A stretch of 64,000 bases of DNA from CAZWCX01 sp964632945 (GCA_964632945.1 CAZWCX010000001.1:62001-126000), one strand, 5' to 3'; counted from the first letter of the stretch, positions 1-9,227 are shown. Numbers and translations: made by a program. Notes: a model not told the origin generated them from the sequence alone.

Positions 1-65
1 CCCCCCGGAGAGCGTACGGCGCGCTGCGCGCGTCCGCTCCCGGGGAAACGGCACCGCCGGGGGGG

Positions 66-638
66 TTACTTGACCTCGTAGCCCACCAGCTCCGACGTCA
101 TCGAAATGTTCGCCTGGCCCTCGGTCTTGCTCTCGGACTTCACGAAGAAGCCGGGGACGTCCTCGCAGCTCCAGCTCTTCGAGGTCGACTTCATCCCGTT
201 CTGCTCGCTCGTCGCCTTGAACCACGAGCACTTCAGCTTCTGGCCGGCCATCTCCAGAACTTCCTCGCCGGTCTCGGACTTCACGTCCGTCTTGGGATGC
301 TCTCCCTTGGGGTGATCCTGCGCCTTGAGCGGATAGGGCATCTTCGTCTTCTGAGGCGGCTGCTTGATCTCATTGCCGCCGACCGTCATCGTGGTGACCG
401 TCTCGACCTCGACGATCGCCTCGTTCTCGTTGAGCTCGACCAGCGTATGGGTCTGCTCGGTGATCGTTTCGGTCTTGTTTCCGGCCATGTCCATGACCGA
501 AACCGACTTGATCTTGGCCCAGGACCCGACTCCGAACTTCGCCCAGTGATGCTTCTTCGGATCGATCTGGGTCTCGTCCGCCATGGCGGAACCCGCGAAC
601 GCAGCCAACACCATCGCGACCGTGAAAGACCGGATCAT
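66..638 (-). CDS. Secreted protein of unknown function
   Basis: About 190 aa. The start chosen is the ATG at 638, with GGGAG about 9 nt upstream; an in-frame GTG at 653 lies upstream of that ribosome site and is less likely. The N-terminus MIRSFTVAMVLAAFAGSAMA is a standard Sec signal peptide, so the protein is exported. The mature part is rich in Lys, Glu and Thr and predicted to be mostly beta strand, with no motif I recognise. It has two cysteines in its C-terminal half that could form a disulfide. It is divergent from the membrane protein at 1089 and has its own promoter. Function unknown. Confidence 0.75.
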   Translation of the reverse strand: MIRSFTVAMVLAAFAGSAMADETQIDPKKHHWAKFGVGSWAKIKSVSVMDMAGNKTETITEQTHTLVELNENEAIVEVETVTTMTVGGNEIKQPPQKTKMPYPLKAQDHPKGEHPKTDVKSETGEEVLEMAGQKLKCSWFKATSEQNGMKSTSKSWSCEDVPGFFVKSESKTEGQANISMTSELVGYEVK

Positions 639-696
639 TGTTAGAGCTCCCACTTACACACGGAAAAGACGGAATCCACAGGAAACGGAAGCGTGG

Positions 697-725
697 AGTA
701 TTGCGATTCCCCCGGGGGGATGCAA
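697..725 (-). promoter_or_regulatory. Sigma-70-like promoter for the secreted protein at 638
   Basis: On the minus strand TTGCAT (725-720) is followed by a 17-nt spacer and AATACT (702-697). This places the transcription start near 690 and gives a leader of about 50 nt. Confidence 0.45.
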
Positions 726-850
726 CAGGTATTCGCGCGCGGCGACGAAGGATCATGCGTCGCCCTGCTCCGGCAACTCCGCCCGCCGGGCGGTGATTCG
801 GCCCCCCGGAAGCCGCGTGTGCGGCGCGGCGCCCCGGGGCGGGCACGGTG

Positions 851-952
851 CCGGGTGCGCCACGAGGACACGGGGACGCGCAAGTGGGAGCGTCCATTCA
901 TCCTGGGAGTCGGTTGCGTGGTACGCGCCCCCGCGCCTCGTGGCGCACCCGG
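851..952. repeat. Long inverted repeat, possible structured RNA or cruciform
   Basis: CCGGGTGCGCCACGAGG at 851-867 is repeated as its exact reverse complement at 936-952. The next 12 nt inward on both sides (ACACGGGGACGCG and CGCGCCCCCGCG) pair imperfectly, extending the stem to about 29 bp around a loop of about 45 nt. It lies between divergent promoters, so a simple terminator role does not fit well. Confidence 0.7.
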
Positions 953-990
953 ACACTCCCCAAAGACACATGGGAGGGACGGTCTATTCC

Positions 991-1000
991 GGAAATTTCC
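991..1000. promoter_or_regulatory. Perfect palindrome GGAAATTTCC, candidate operator
   Basis: A 10-bp perfect palindrome (nearly 14 bp with flanking CC/GG) sits about 25 nt upstream of the -35 box of the promoter at 1026. It is AT-rich in a very GC-rich context. Operator function is inference only. Confidence 0.35.
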
Positions 1001-1025
1001 CGGGGCGCCGCGGCACCGGGAGGGC

Positions 1026-1054
1026 TTGACGCCGATCCGGAGATGGTTTATGGT
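1026..1054 (+). promoter_or_regulatory. Sigma-70-like promoter
   Basis: TTGACG (1026-1031), 17-nt spacer, TATGGT (1049-1054). The predicted start near 1061 gives a leader of about 28 nt to the ATG at 1089. Confidence 0.65.
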
Positions 1055-1088
1055 TTTCGACCGCATCGACGGATAGGGAGTGTCGCCC

Positions 1089-2225
1089 ATGGCGTCCACG
1101 ATCGCCGTGGCCCCGGGGACGGAAGTGGCCCCGGCGCCCCGCTCGCTCTGGCTCAACAGTCGCCCGTGGGACCTGGCCTGGATCAGCCTCAGCGCCGGCC
1201 TCGTCCTGCTCCCCTTCGCGGCCTATGAAATCTTCCAGTCCCTGCTGGCGGTCCCCGGCCTGCGCGCGGCCGTGGGCGTGAAACCGGAAGACGTCCTCGA
1301 TGTCAGCCGCAACGCCGTGAACGCGCTCATCGCGCTGTTCATCGGCGGACCGCACATGTACGCCACGTTCACGCGCACGGCGTTGGACGGCGGATTCCGC
1401 CGCAGTCACGTCCCCTTCCTGGCCAGTTCCCTCCTCATTCCCGCCGGCGTGATCACCCTGGGAGTCGTTCATTTCACCCTGCTGATCACCTTTTTCTTCT
1501 TCTGGGCCTCGGTGCACATCATGCACCAGATCGCCTACATCATCGACAGCTACAACCACCGGGCGCCCCGGCCGATCTCTCTGCGCGATCGCGTGCTCGA
1601 TTATGTGGTCGTGTTCTCCTCCCTCTACCCGCTGGGCGTCTGGCGGATGATCCAGGACGACTTCAAGATCGGACAGATCCGCCTCCTCTTCCCCGAATTC
1701 CTCCAGGTGAAGCAGAATCCCATCCTCGGCTACGGGCTCTTTGTGCTGACGGCGGGAATCTTCGCGATCGCGCTGCTCGCCTGGATCGCGCGCTCGTGGT
1801 CGGAGCACCGTCGCGGGGAGCTCCACGCGCCCAAGGTGTTGCTGATGGCGCTGACCATCGTGGTGGCGTTCTTCATCCCGGCCTACCATGAACTGGATGT
1901 GGCCTTCCAGGGATTCAACACCTGGCACTCGTTCCAGTACCTCGGGCTGACCCTCTACATCAACCAGCTGCGCCTGAAGAAGCAGCAGATCGAGTCCCCG
2001 TTCCTGGCGAGCCTGGCGGTGACCGGCAAGGGATGGCGATTCTATGCGTTCACGGTCGGATGCGCCGTGGCGACCGTCGGCCTCATCCTCGTGCTGCTGC
2101 TGAACCGCGCGTGGCTGGGGTTCAGCTTCGACCAGTGCTATTACCTCGTGGTCCTCTCGGTCCTACTGATCCATTACTATCACGACCACGTCCTCTTCAC
2201 CGAGATGGACGCGCTGCGGATTTGA
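1089..2225 (+). CDS. Polytopic membrane protein with conserved-looking histidines, unknown function
   Basis: 378 aa. The ATG at 1089 is preceded by AGGGAG at good spacing. About eight transmembrane helices can be read across the protein. Histidines cluster near membrane edges: PHMY, the HIMHQ pair in the third or fourth helix, the YHELD and TWHSFQ stretch, and HYYHDH close to the C-terminus. Histidine clusters like this occur in membrane di-metal or haem enzymes and in Brp/Blh-type carotenoid dioxygenases, but I cannot assign a family. It is transcribed alone from its own promoter and is followed convergently by the peptidase-like gene at 2248. Confidence 0.75.
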   Translation: MASTIAVAPGTEVAPAPRSLWLNSRPWDLAWISLSAGLVLLPFAAYEIFQSLLAVPGLRAAVGVKPEDVLDVSRNAVNALIALFIGGPHMYATFTRTALDGGFRRSHVPFLASSLLIPAGVITLGVVHFTLLITFFFFWASVHIMHQIAYIIDSYNHRAPRPISLRDRVLDYVVVFSSLYPLGVWRMIQDDFKIGQIRLLFPEFLQVKQNPILGYGLFVLTAGIFAIALLAWIARSWSEHRRGELHAPKVLLMALTIVVAFFIPAYHELDVAFQGFNTWHSFQYLGLTLYINQLRLKKQQIESPFLASLAVTGKGWRFYAFTVGCAVATVGLILVLLLNRAWLGFSFDQCYYLVVLSVLLIHYYHDHVLFTEMDALRI

Positions 2226-2247
2226 GCGGGGGCGGCAGGACGCCGGA

Positions 2248-3051
2248 TCAGCGGCCCTTGCCGGGCGGAGCCGGCCGATCTTCGCCCACGCGGGCGACAT
2301 ACACCTGGTTCCGGTCCACGCCCTCGGTCTCGCCGAATCGCTCCTCGCGCTCGCCGATGCCCCGGGTCGCTTTCTGCGACGACCAGTACCGCAGGCCGAT
2401 CAGCTTCCCGTCCGCGTCCCGCAGCCAGTCGAGCAGCACCACCGAGTGTCCCGATCCGGAATGCCGCCAGAACTGCACGAAGTCGCCCGGGCGGGCGTCC
2501 TCCAAACGATCGACGGGGGCGCCCAGGCGGTATGCGACGACCGCATTCTGGATCAGGCGGCGGTCGCCGTCGACGCCGTACCAGAGGCCGCGAAAGCGGA
2601 GCAGGTCCTCGGCCGACAGGTCGGCGATCCGGAACGGGCGTTTCTCCTCCGTGCACCAGCGTTCCCAGGCCCGGAAGAACACCTCGAAGGTGAGGCCGCA
2701 ACAGTAGGAGCGGCCCTGGGGGTCGCCGTCCGCGACGGTCTGGCCGTCGTAGGTCAGCGTTCGGGTCGTTCCCGCCCAGGACCCGGTCTTGGGCCAGTAA
2801 TAGTCGTGCGTCCCGTCGGCGGGGTAGGACCGGAGCACTTCGAGCACAAGCGCGCGAAAGCGGTCCGCCGGGGGAAGTCGCGGCGGATCCTTGGCCCAGG
2901 CGATGGCCGCCCACGCGCCCGCGCATAGGAGGACGGCCGTCGCGGCCCAGGGGACGCCGGTTCCCGTTCCCCCGCAAGGTCCGCTGCGGCGCCCCCCGCC
3001 GTCCGCCCCGGCGCGCCGCGAACGGGCCCGGTCCCGCCCGACCTCGAACAT
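2248..3051 (-). CDS. Membrane-anchored NlpC/P60- or CHAP-like cysteine hydrolase (tentative)
   Basis: 267 aa. The Arg-rich N-terminus is followed by a hydrophobic segment at about residues 33-52 (signal anchor), so the rest should be outside the cytoplasm. The motif SYCCGLTFEVFF followed about 90 residues later by SGHSVVLLDW has the Cys...His order and flanking pattern of papain-fold peptidoglycan or amide hydrolases. GDFVQFWR before the histidine is also typical of that fold. Two adjacent cysteines leave the nucleophile ambiguous. The start at 3051 has a GGGGGG stretch but no ideal ribosome site; a start near the anchor is possible. It is divergent from the gene at 3198. Confidence 0.55.
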   Translation of the reverse strand: MFEVGRDRARSRRAGADGGGRRSGPCGGTGTGVPWAATAVLLCAGAWAAIAWAKDPPRLPPADRFRALVLEVLRSYPADGTHDYYWPKTGSWAGTTRTLTYDGQTVADGDPQGRSYCCGLTFEVFFRAWERWCTEEKRPFRIADLSAEDLLRFRGLWYGVDGDRRLIQNAVVAYRLGAPVDRLEDARPGDFVQFWRHSGSGHSVVLLDWLRDADGKLIGLRYWSSQKATRGIGEREERFGETEGVDRNQVYVARVGEDRPAPPGKGR

Positions 3052-3053
3052 GC

Positions 3054-3081
3054 TTGACCCCCCATCGGCCGCTGCTAAGAT
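3054..3081 (+). promoter_or_regulatory. Sigma-70-like promoter
   Basis: TTGACC (3054-3059), 16-nt spacer, TAAGAT (3076-3081). The predicted start near 3088 leaves a leader of about 110 nt before the ATG at 3198. Confidence 0.65.
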
Positions 3082-3197
3082 GGAACCGCCTGCCCGCGCG
3101 CCGGCTCCCTCGGCCGCGCGTCGGGCGGCGATCTCCCGCCGCCGAATCCCATTTTCCCGGTTCCCCGCGGCGGGCGCAACGAGAAAGGACCCCGGCG

Positions 3198-3983
3198 ATG
3201 CCAGATCATGCCCTCACCGCGACCCCCCGCAGCGTCACCTTCACCGTCAGCGCCATGCGCGAGCGGGTCCGGGACTTCGCCTCCATCGTCGAAAGCACGG
3301 TCGGAGCGCAGAACCTCGTGGCGGTCGTCCTCTACGGCGGCATCGTCGCCAACGAGTTCTTCCCCGGTTCCTCCGACGCCAACGTGGTCGTGGTCCTCAA
3401 GCAGGTCGATCAACAGACCCTTCGCGCCCTCGCTCCCGTCGTGCAGGATGCGCGCAACTACCATCGCATCGCCACCCTGGTCCTCACCGCCGAGGAAATC
3501 GTGACCTCCGCGGACGTCTTTCCGGTCAAGTTCCTCGACATCCGCGATCGACATCAGGTGGTCGTGGGCAAGGACCCCTTCGACGGCCTGAAGATCTCCG
3601 AGGAGTTCCTGCGCCTCCGTTGCGAACAGGAGTTGAAGAGCCTGCTGTTCAGCCTGCGCAGCACCTTCCTGCAAAACCTCCCTTCGCACGTGGATCTCAT
3701 CGCCCACCTGCTCGGCGGGCTTTCCGGCTTCCTGGTCACCCTGCGCTCGCTGCTCCACCTCAAGAACGTGGAGGTCGGACCGACCCGCCGGGACGTCGTG
3801 TTCGCGGCGGGAACGCACCTGGGGGTCGACACGAACTGCCTGCACGGGCTGCTCGACCTGAAGGAGGGGCGGGTGACGCCGGATCCCGACGACGTGGTGC
3901 AGTCGTACGGGCGGTTCCTGGACAGCGTCCGGACCGCGGCCGCGGAGGCGGACCGGCTGAAGACCAGCGGGAAGATGCGCTGA
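3198..3983 (+). CDS. Predicted nucleotidyltransferase-fold protein
   Basis: 261 aa. The ATG at 3198 follows GAGAAAGGA with 8-nt spacing; more upstream in-frame starts lie within or before the promoter and are rejected. Residues about 35-60 (VLYGGIVANEFFPGSSDANVVVVL) resemble the strand-loop-strand of pol-beta-type minimal nucleotidyltransferases, where the pattern is GS...D.D; the acidic pair is only partly kept (D-A-N-V). The C-terminal half is helical. It may be an inactive or diverged member. The substrate is unknown. Confidence 0.5.
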   Translation: MPDHALTATPRSVTFTVSAMRERVRDFASIVESTVGAQNLVAVVLYGGIVANEFFPGSSDANVVVVLKQVDQQTLRALAPVVQDARNYHRIATLVLTAEEIVTSADVFPVKFLDIRDRHQVVVGKDPFDGLKISEEFLRLRCEQELKSLLFSLRSTFLQNLPSHVDLIAHLLGGLSGFLVTLRSLLHLKNVEVGPTRRDVVFAAGTHLGVDTNCLHGLLDLKEGRVTPDPDDVVQSYGRFLDSVRTAAAEADRLKTSGKMR

Positions 3984-3996
3984 CGGGAAGGCCCGC

Positions 3997-5037
3997 TCAG
4001 CGGGCGCATTCTTCCCGGAAGATCGTCGCCGCCTCCTCGGCCTGAGCCCGGCTCACGTCCAGGTGCGTGACCGCCCGCACGCGCCCGGCGCCGACGATGC
4101 TGAGGCGGACGCCGCGCGCGGCGAGTCGCCGGACCAGCTCGTCCGGCGTAAAGCGATCCCCAACCAGCTCGATTACGACGATGTTGCTCTGCACGCGGGC
4201 GGGATCGAGGGAGATCCCCGGACTGCCGGCGATGGCGGCGGCGAACCGGCGCGCGTTGTCGTGGTCTTCGGCCAGCCTCTCCACGTGGTGGTCGAGCGCG
4301 TAGAGACCGGCGGCCGCGAGGATTCCGGATTGGCGCATCGCGCCGCCCAGGCGCTGCTTCCAGCGCCAGGCCTCCTGGATGAAGGCCTTCGTCCCCGCCA
4401 GCACCGCGCCCACCGCGCATCCCAGCCCCTTGCTCAAGTCGATCCAGACGGTGTCGAAGCTGCGCGCGAACTCCGCCGCGGGAGTGCCGGAGGCGACGAC
4501 CGCGTTGAGCAACCGGGCCCCGTCCATGTGCGTGACCAGCCCGCCCTCGTGGGCGACGTCGCAGACCGAGCGCACCGCTTCCAGCGGCCAGACGGTGCCG
4601 CCGGCGAGGTTGGAGGTCTGCTCCACCGAGAGCAGGCGGGAAACCGGGGCAAGCCGGAACGGGCCGCGGATCGCGTCCCGGACCTGCGCGGCCGTGTAGA
4701 TCCCGCGCTCCCCCTGGAGGGTCTTCAATTGCGCCCCGGCGATCGCCGCCGCTCCGGCGCATTCGGCGTGTACGGGGTGATAGGTCTCGTCGAGCAGGAT
4801 TTCGTCTCCCGGCCGGCACTGGACGGCGAAGGTGATCTGGTTGCACATCGTCCCCGAAATGACGAACATCGCCGCCTCCTTGCCCAGGAGGGCGGCCACC
4901 CGCTCCTCGAGCCGGCGCGTCGTCGGATCCTCGAACTTCTGTTCGTCCCCCACCTCGGCCTCCGCCATGAACCGGCGCATCGCGGCGGTCGGCTTGGTGA
5001 GGGTGTCGCTGAAGAGGTCGATCCGGATCGCGGTCAT
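3997..5037 (-). CDS. ltaE: Low-specificity L-threonine aldolase
   Basis: 346 aa, the usual length for the family. A PLP-dependent fold type I enzyme that cleaves L-threonine (or allo-threonine) to glycine and acetaldehyde in the cytoplasm. The N-terminal DLFSDTLTKPTAAMRRFMAEAEVGDE is the family signature, DETYHPVHAE and THMDGARLLNA follow, and SKGLG holds the Schiff-base lysine, Lys203. The ATG at 5037 has AGGAG with an 8-nt spacing. It lies just upstream of the co-directional acyl-CoA dehydrogenase (101-nt gap), and a shared transcript is possible. Confidence 0.92.
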   Translation of the reverse strand: MTAIRIDLFSDTLTKPTAAMRRFMAEAEVGDEQKFEDPTTRRLEERVAALLGKEAAMFVISGTMCNQITFAVQCRPGDEILLDETYHPVHAECAGAAAIAGAQLKTLQGERGIYTAAQVRDAIRGPFRLAPVSRLLSVEQTSNLAGGTVWPLEAVRSVCDVAHEGGLVTHMDGARLLNAVVASGTPAAEFARSFDTVWIDLSKGLGCAVGAVLAGTKAFIQEAWRWKQRLGGAMRQSGILAAAGLYALDHHVERLAEDHDNARRFAAAIAGSPGISLDPARVQSNIVVIELVGDRFTPDELVRRLAARGVRLSIVGAGRVRAVTHLDVSRAQAEEAATIFREECAR

Positions 5038-5138
5038 GGCGGGTGCTCCTGGGGGGACCGGGCGGGGATCGCCGGGGGCGAGCGGCTGGTGAACGCGAGG
5101 CGATCGCGCGTCCCGGCCGGGTCGCTTCCGGACGACCG

Positions 5139-6329
5139 CTAGTACGAGCGCGGCAATCCGAGCACGTGCTCGGAGACGAAATTGAGAATCATCTCCTTGG
5201 TGATCGGCGCGGTGCGCAGGAGGCGCGCCGCCTCCCACAGGTGCACGATCCCGTACTCCTCGGAGAAGCCGTACCCGCCGAGAGTCTCGATCGCCCGATC
5301 GGCGGCGTCGATCGCCATTTCCGCGGCGGTGTATTTGGCCATGTTGGCGAACGCGCCGACCTCGGCCGGATCGAGCCCTTGATCGAACGCCCACGCAGCG
5401 CGGTACGTGAGCAGGCGCGCGGCGTCGAGCCGGATGCGCACGTCGGCGAGCGGGTGTTGAATGGCCTGGTAGGCGCCGATCGCGCCCTTGCCGAAGACAT
5501 TGCGCTTGCGCGCGTAGTCGCAGGCGCGATCCAGCATGTATCGCGTCATCCCGCAGGCGACCGCCGCGGCCAGGATGCGTTCGGGGTTGAGCGAATTGAA
5601 CAGGGCCTCGGCCCCCTTGTGCTCCTCGCCCACCCGGTTTTCCGCGGGCACGGCGACATCGTCCAGGAAGACGGTGAACTGCGTGTACCCCTCGATGCCG
5701 CGCGTCGGGATCGGCCGCAGTTCGATTCCTTTGGCGCGCGGGTCGACGAGCAGGACGGTGAAGCCGTACGCCTTCGGCAACCCCTTGGCCTGCACGTCCT
5801 CCGCGGAGAGGGAGCGGCAGGGAAGCAGCATGAGATCGGCGCGATCCGCGCCGGTGATGAACGTCTTCTGGCCGGTGACCCGGTAAACGTCGCCGTCACG
5901 GCGCGCCAGGGTGCGGATGCGGAACGTATTGCTGCCCGCATCGGGCTCGGTGAGTGCGAAGCAGAGCTTCGTCTTTCCCGCGGCGACCGCCGGCAGGATG
6001 CGCTTCTTGAGGGCGTCGTCGCCGTTGCGAAGGACGCAGGCGGAATCCATGACGGTCAGGACGTGCAGCGCGCTGGCCAGGCCGGACCAGGCCACCTCCT
6101 CGAAGGCCACCGTGAACGGGAGCAGGCCGAGCCCGGACCCGCCGTGGGACTCGGGGATCACGGCGCCCATCAGCCCGGCCGCGGCGAGATCGTCCCAGAC
6201 TTCCTGGGGATAATTCTTGTCGTGGAAGATCTGGCGCACCAGCGCCTCCCGGCGGGGCTCGTACTTGCGCAGGACGGGCTTGACGGCCTCGAGCACCGCG
6301 CCCTGCTCGTCGGTAAGTCGGAAATCCAT
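5139..6329 (-). CDS. Acyl-CoA dehydrogenase family flavoprotein
   Basis: 396 aa, full length. It oxidises an acyl-CoA to the trans-2-enoyl-CoA, passing electrons to ETF. The start MDFRLTDEQGAVLEAV is typical, with AGGAGG 7 nt before the ATG at 6329. The middle domain carries CFALTEPDAGSN and the FAD-contacting TGQKTFITGA; the C-terminal helical domain carries the QAIQHPLADVRI and LGGYGFSEEYG motifs, placing it in the short or branched-chain acyl-CoA dehydrogenase group. The exact substrate cannot be told from sequence. No ETF or thiolase gene is adjacent. Confidence 0.93.
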   Translation of the reverse strand: MDFRLTDEQGAVLEAVKPVLRKYEPRREALVRQIFHDKNYPQEVWDDLAAAGLMGAVIPESHGGSGLGLLPFTVAFEEVAWSGLASALHVLTVMDSACVLRNGDDALKKRILPAVAAGKTKLCFALTEPDAGSNTFRIRTLARRDGDVYRVTGQKTFITGADRADLMLLPCRSLSAEDVQAKGLPKAYGFTVLLVDPRAKGIELRPIPTRGIEGYTQFTVFLDDVAVPAENRVGEEHKGAEALFNSLNPERILAAAVACGMTRYMLDRACDYARKRNVFGKGAIGAYQAIQHPLADVRIRLDAARLLTYRAAWAFDQGLDPAEVGAFANMAKYTAAEMAIDAADRAIETLGGYGFSEEYGIVHLWEAARLLRTAPITKEMILNFVSEHVLGLPRSY

Positions 6330-6536
6330 GCGGAGTCCTCCTGGCAACCTTGGGGAGGCGCCAGTGTGGCAAAGGAGGGGGCCGGGGGCAAACAAATCCA
6401 AATCTTGCGGACCCCCGGGGGGCATGCGATCATCCCGGGACGCCGGCCGACGGATCGCGGATGCCCCTGCGGGATCCACGACCTCGCGCCCTTCCCGGGG
6501 CGGCGTCCGGCCCAACGCGCGATCGTGGGGGGAGCC

Positions 6537-7478
6537 ATGCCGAGCGCCGGGGACCTCCTGAAAGAAGGGGATGCGGCCTTTCGGGCCCGCGACTATGCGC
6601 GGGCGACGGAGTTGTTCCAGCAGGCGGCGGCCGCCGCCGATCCCGCCGCCGAGGCGGAAACGCTGGTCGAGGCCCTCGCCCAGACCGCCCGCGGATACCT
6701 GATCCGCGACCTCAAGGACGAGGGCCGCGGCTGGCTGGAAAAGGCGGGCGAACGGGCGAGCGAGGCGCACCCCAACGGGTGGTCCCGTTACCTCGGCGTG
6801 CGCGGCCGGTTCGAGTGGAAGGACGGCGACCTCGCCGCGGCGACGCGCACGTTCGAGACGATGTACGACTATTGCATGAAGCACACGCTCCACTCTCGGG
6901 CCATCGACGCCGCGCATATGGTGGCGATCACCGGCACGCCCGGGCAGCAGGTCGAGTGGGGCCGCAAGGGGATCCAGGCGGCCGAGGCGGCCGGCGACGA
7001 GGGGTGGCTCGGCCCGCTGTGGAACAACCTCGGTTGGACGTACGACCGGGAGGGGAAGTTCGGCGAGGCGCTCGACGCCCTGCGCCGGGCCCGACACTTC
7101 CACTGGAAGCTGGGGAGCGAACTGGCCAAGCTGATCGCCGACTGGGCGGTCGGACACGCCCTGCGCCAGGTCGGGAATCCGACCGAAGCCCTCGCCTGGA
7201 TTCGCCCCGTCCTCGCCTGGGCGGAACGCCGGCAGATCGAGCAGCCGACTCCCGAGGCCGCGGAATGGGTCGGCCACGCCTGCCGCGAGCTGGGCGAAAT
7301 CCGGATCGCGTTGGGGGACCGGGAGGAAGGCCTCCGCTTGCTCCGCCGCGCGCGCGAGGAACTGCAGCGGGCCGACATGCCGCGTTGGGACGCCGCGGAC
7401 TTCTCCCGGTTGCAGGAGCGAATCACCGAGGTGGAGCGGGAAGGCGGCGGGGTCGCGACCGCGCCGCCCTCCGGATAG
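6537..7478 (+). CDS. TPR-repeat protein
   Basis: 313 aa, cytoplasmic (no signal peptide). The N-terminus MPSAGDLLKEGDAAFRARDY begins a run of tetratricopeptide-like helical hairpins through to about residue 290 (for example WNNLGWTYDREGKFGEALDALRRA). The ATG at 6537 follows GGGGGGAG closely. It probably serves as a scaffold for protein contacts; no catalytic motif is present. It is followed by the co-directional secreted protein at 7617. Confidence 0.8.
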   Translation: MPSAGDLLKEGDAAFRARDYARATELFQQAAAAADPAAEAETLVEALAQTARGYLIRDLKDEGRGWLEKAGERASEAHPNGWSRYLGVRGRFEWKDGDLAAATRTFETMYDYCMKHTLHSRAIDAAHMVAITGTPGQQVEWGRKGIQAAEAAGDEGWLGPLWNNLGWTYDREGKFGEALDALRRARHFHWKLGSELAKLIADWAVGHALRQVGNPTEALAWIRPVLAWAERRQIEQPTPEAAEWVGHACRELGEIRIALGDREEGLRLLRRAREELQRADMPRWDAADFSRLQERITEVEREGGGVATAPPSG

Positions 7479-7616
7479 CCGATTCCGCCCCGGCGGAGGG
7501 CGGCTCGAGTGCGAGTCCGTCGGGAGCGGATACCCGAGCCCGGGGCGATCCTGGATCGCGAGTCGACGCAAACTTCTCGGCCCCCGGCGGGGCTGCCTTC
7601 TTCCGGAGATCCCGCG

Positions 7617-9170
7617 ATGCGAGCCTCGTTCCGCGCCGCCGCCCTCGTCATGACTCTTCTCCTCGCGGGGCTCGCCTCCCCGCCCGCCCTCGCGACCAGC
7701 ATCGATCCTTTCACCTGGGAGCAATTGGCCGTCGGCGCCGACTTCCTCGGAGTGGTCGAGTGCACCGTCGCCGGCGGCATCGTCGCGAAGTACCGTGTCG
7801 TCGACTCCTGGAAGGGCGTCCCGGACGGGACCGAGATCTCGATCCGCGTGGCCGTCAATTTCTGGGAGCCTCAGTTTCCGATCGCGCTGGTCGGCGAGCA
7901 GTGGCTGGTCGCGGCCTACCGCTCCCCTTCCCCCGCGCGCGTCCTCAGCACCACGAGCGGGGGCGCAGTGCCTTTCTGGTGGCGGGATCTGCCGGCGGAC
8001 TACGTCACGCCGCTCTTCCAGGGGCTCACACGGCTGCCGGCCGAGGGGGAGACGCCGTTTCATTCGTTCCAGTCTCCGCACCCGAATCCGGACGTGTTCC
8101 GGCGCGCGGTCTCGTGCCTGCTCGAAGCCGCCCCGGAGCAGCAGGAGGTCGTGCTGCTCGGGGCACTGGCCCGGAAGTACCTGTTCGACCCGAACCGGGT
8201 CCCGGAAGGCGCCGCGGGCCCGGATCGGAATGCCTTGCGCAAGGAATTCGAGGCGCGGGTGATTCTCGCGGAACGGCTCGAGTGGCTCCTCGCGCTCCGG
8301 ACGAAACACGAGGAAACGTTCGGAGGGTCGGTGCTCGCGGTGATCGGCCAGGGGACGGAGCGCACGATCGCCGCGCTGGAGGCGTTCCCCGCCGATCACT
8401 GGATTCGCTCCTCGGAGGAAGGCCGGAAACTGCTGCGGCGGATGCGCGAGGGTCGTCCGAGCGGGGCGGGCGGAGGGGAGGCCGAGACGGCCCCGCCCGC
8501 TCCCACGGCGGACGCGCTGGCCGCGCTCCGGGCCGAACTCGAGTCCGGATCCCGGGATTCCGGCGACGGCCGCGCTTTCGAGACGCTGACCCGCCACGAC
8601 CCCGGGGCGGTGGCCGCCTGGCTGCGCGAGTGGAAGCAACCCGAGAAGGGATGGCAGGATGTCGCCCGCGGATACGTCCTGGGATCGTGGTTTGCAGCCC
8701 GCTGCGGAACGGACCGCACGGTCCACCTGAAGGCGCTCGCGGACGCCCGGGACCCCTTCGTCCGCGTGGCCGGCGCGGTCTACCTCGCGTTCGAGGACCC
8801 GGAGGCGGGGACCGCGCGACTGCGCGACCTCGTGGACCTCGAGGGCGACCCCGGCGCGTGGGCGGCCATCACCCTGATCCGCCGCGGCGAACCCGGCGCC
8901 CTCGGTCGCGCGCTGCGCGTCTTCGAGACCGCCGGGGACGCCAGCATGGCCGGCGTACCCCACCGAAATTTTCAGAAGCACCTGCTGACCGTGCTGTCCA
9001 ACAGCGCGGCCCGCTCCGGCGTCGAGCCGCCCCCCCGCGTCCACGCCCGCCCGCCGTCGGAGGCCGCGGAGTCGTTCGCCGCGCTGCGCGACTGGGTCGA
9101 GTCGGTGCGGGACCGGCTCACGCTCCACGACCCCTGGTTCGCCGACCTGTCGGCGCAGAAGCTCGACTGA
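7617..9170 (+). CDS. Secreted protein with HEAT-like C-terminal repeats
   Basis: 517 aa. The ATG at 7617 begins the signal peptide MRASFRAAALVMTLLLAGLA, ending near ALATS; upstream in-frame starts would bury this signal and are rejected. The N-terminal 100 residues (FLGVVECTVAGGIVAKYRVVDSWKG) resemble small beta-barrel domains common in secreted proteins of planctomycete-like bacteria. Residues about 340-480 form helical repeats resembling HEAT (DPFVRVAGAVYLAFED and similar). Function unknown. Confidence 0.7.
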   Translation: MRASFRAAALVMTLLLAGLASPPALATSIDPFTWEQLAVGADFLGVVECTVAGGIVAKYRVVDSWKGVPDGTEISIRVAVNFWEPQFPIALVGEQWLVAAYRSPSPARVLSTTSGGAVPFWWRDLPADYVTPLFQGLTRLPAEGETPFHSFQSPHPNPDVFRRAVSCLLEAAPEQQEVVLLGALARKYLFDPNRVPEGAAGPDRNALRKEFEARVILAERLEWLLALRTKHEETFGGSVLAVIGQGTERTIAALEAFPADHWIRSSEEGRKLLRRMREGRPSGAGGGEAETAPPAPTADALAALRAELESGSRDSGDGRAFETLTRHDPGAVAAWLREWKQPEKGWQDVARGYVLGSWFAARCGTDRTVHLKALADARDPFVRVAGAVYLAFEDPEAGTARLRDLVDLEGDPGAWAAITLIRRGEPGALGRALRVFETAGDASMAGVPHRNFQKHLLTVLSNSAARSGVEPPPRVHARPPSEAAESFAALRDWVESVRDRLTLHDPWFADLSAQKLD

Positions 9171-9197
9171 CGCGCGCGCGGGCGGCCCCAAAAACGC

Positions 9198-9227
9198 TTG
9201 CCTGCCCGCGCGCCCCGGGCGTATCAT
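9198..9227 (+). promoter_or_regulatory. Sigma-70-like promoter for the metalloprotease
   Basis: TTGCCT (9198-9203), 18-nt spacer, TATCAT (9222-9227). The leader would be about 97 nt. Confidence 0.55.

Larger units (their letters stand above)
639..1088. other. Divergent intergenic region, non-coding
   Basis: About 450 nt between two divergently transcribed genes. I see no gene in it; the reading frames that cross it are GC-driven and lack ribosome sites. It holds a promoter facing each way, a 17-bp perfect inverted repeat (851-867 with 936-952) and a 10-bp palindrome (991-1000), each listed separately. Confidence 0.6.
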
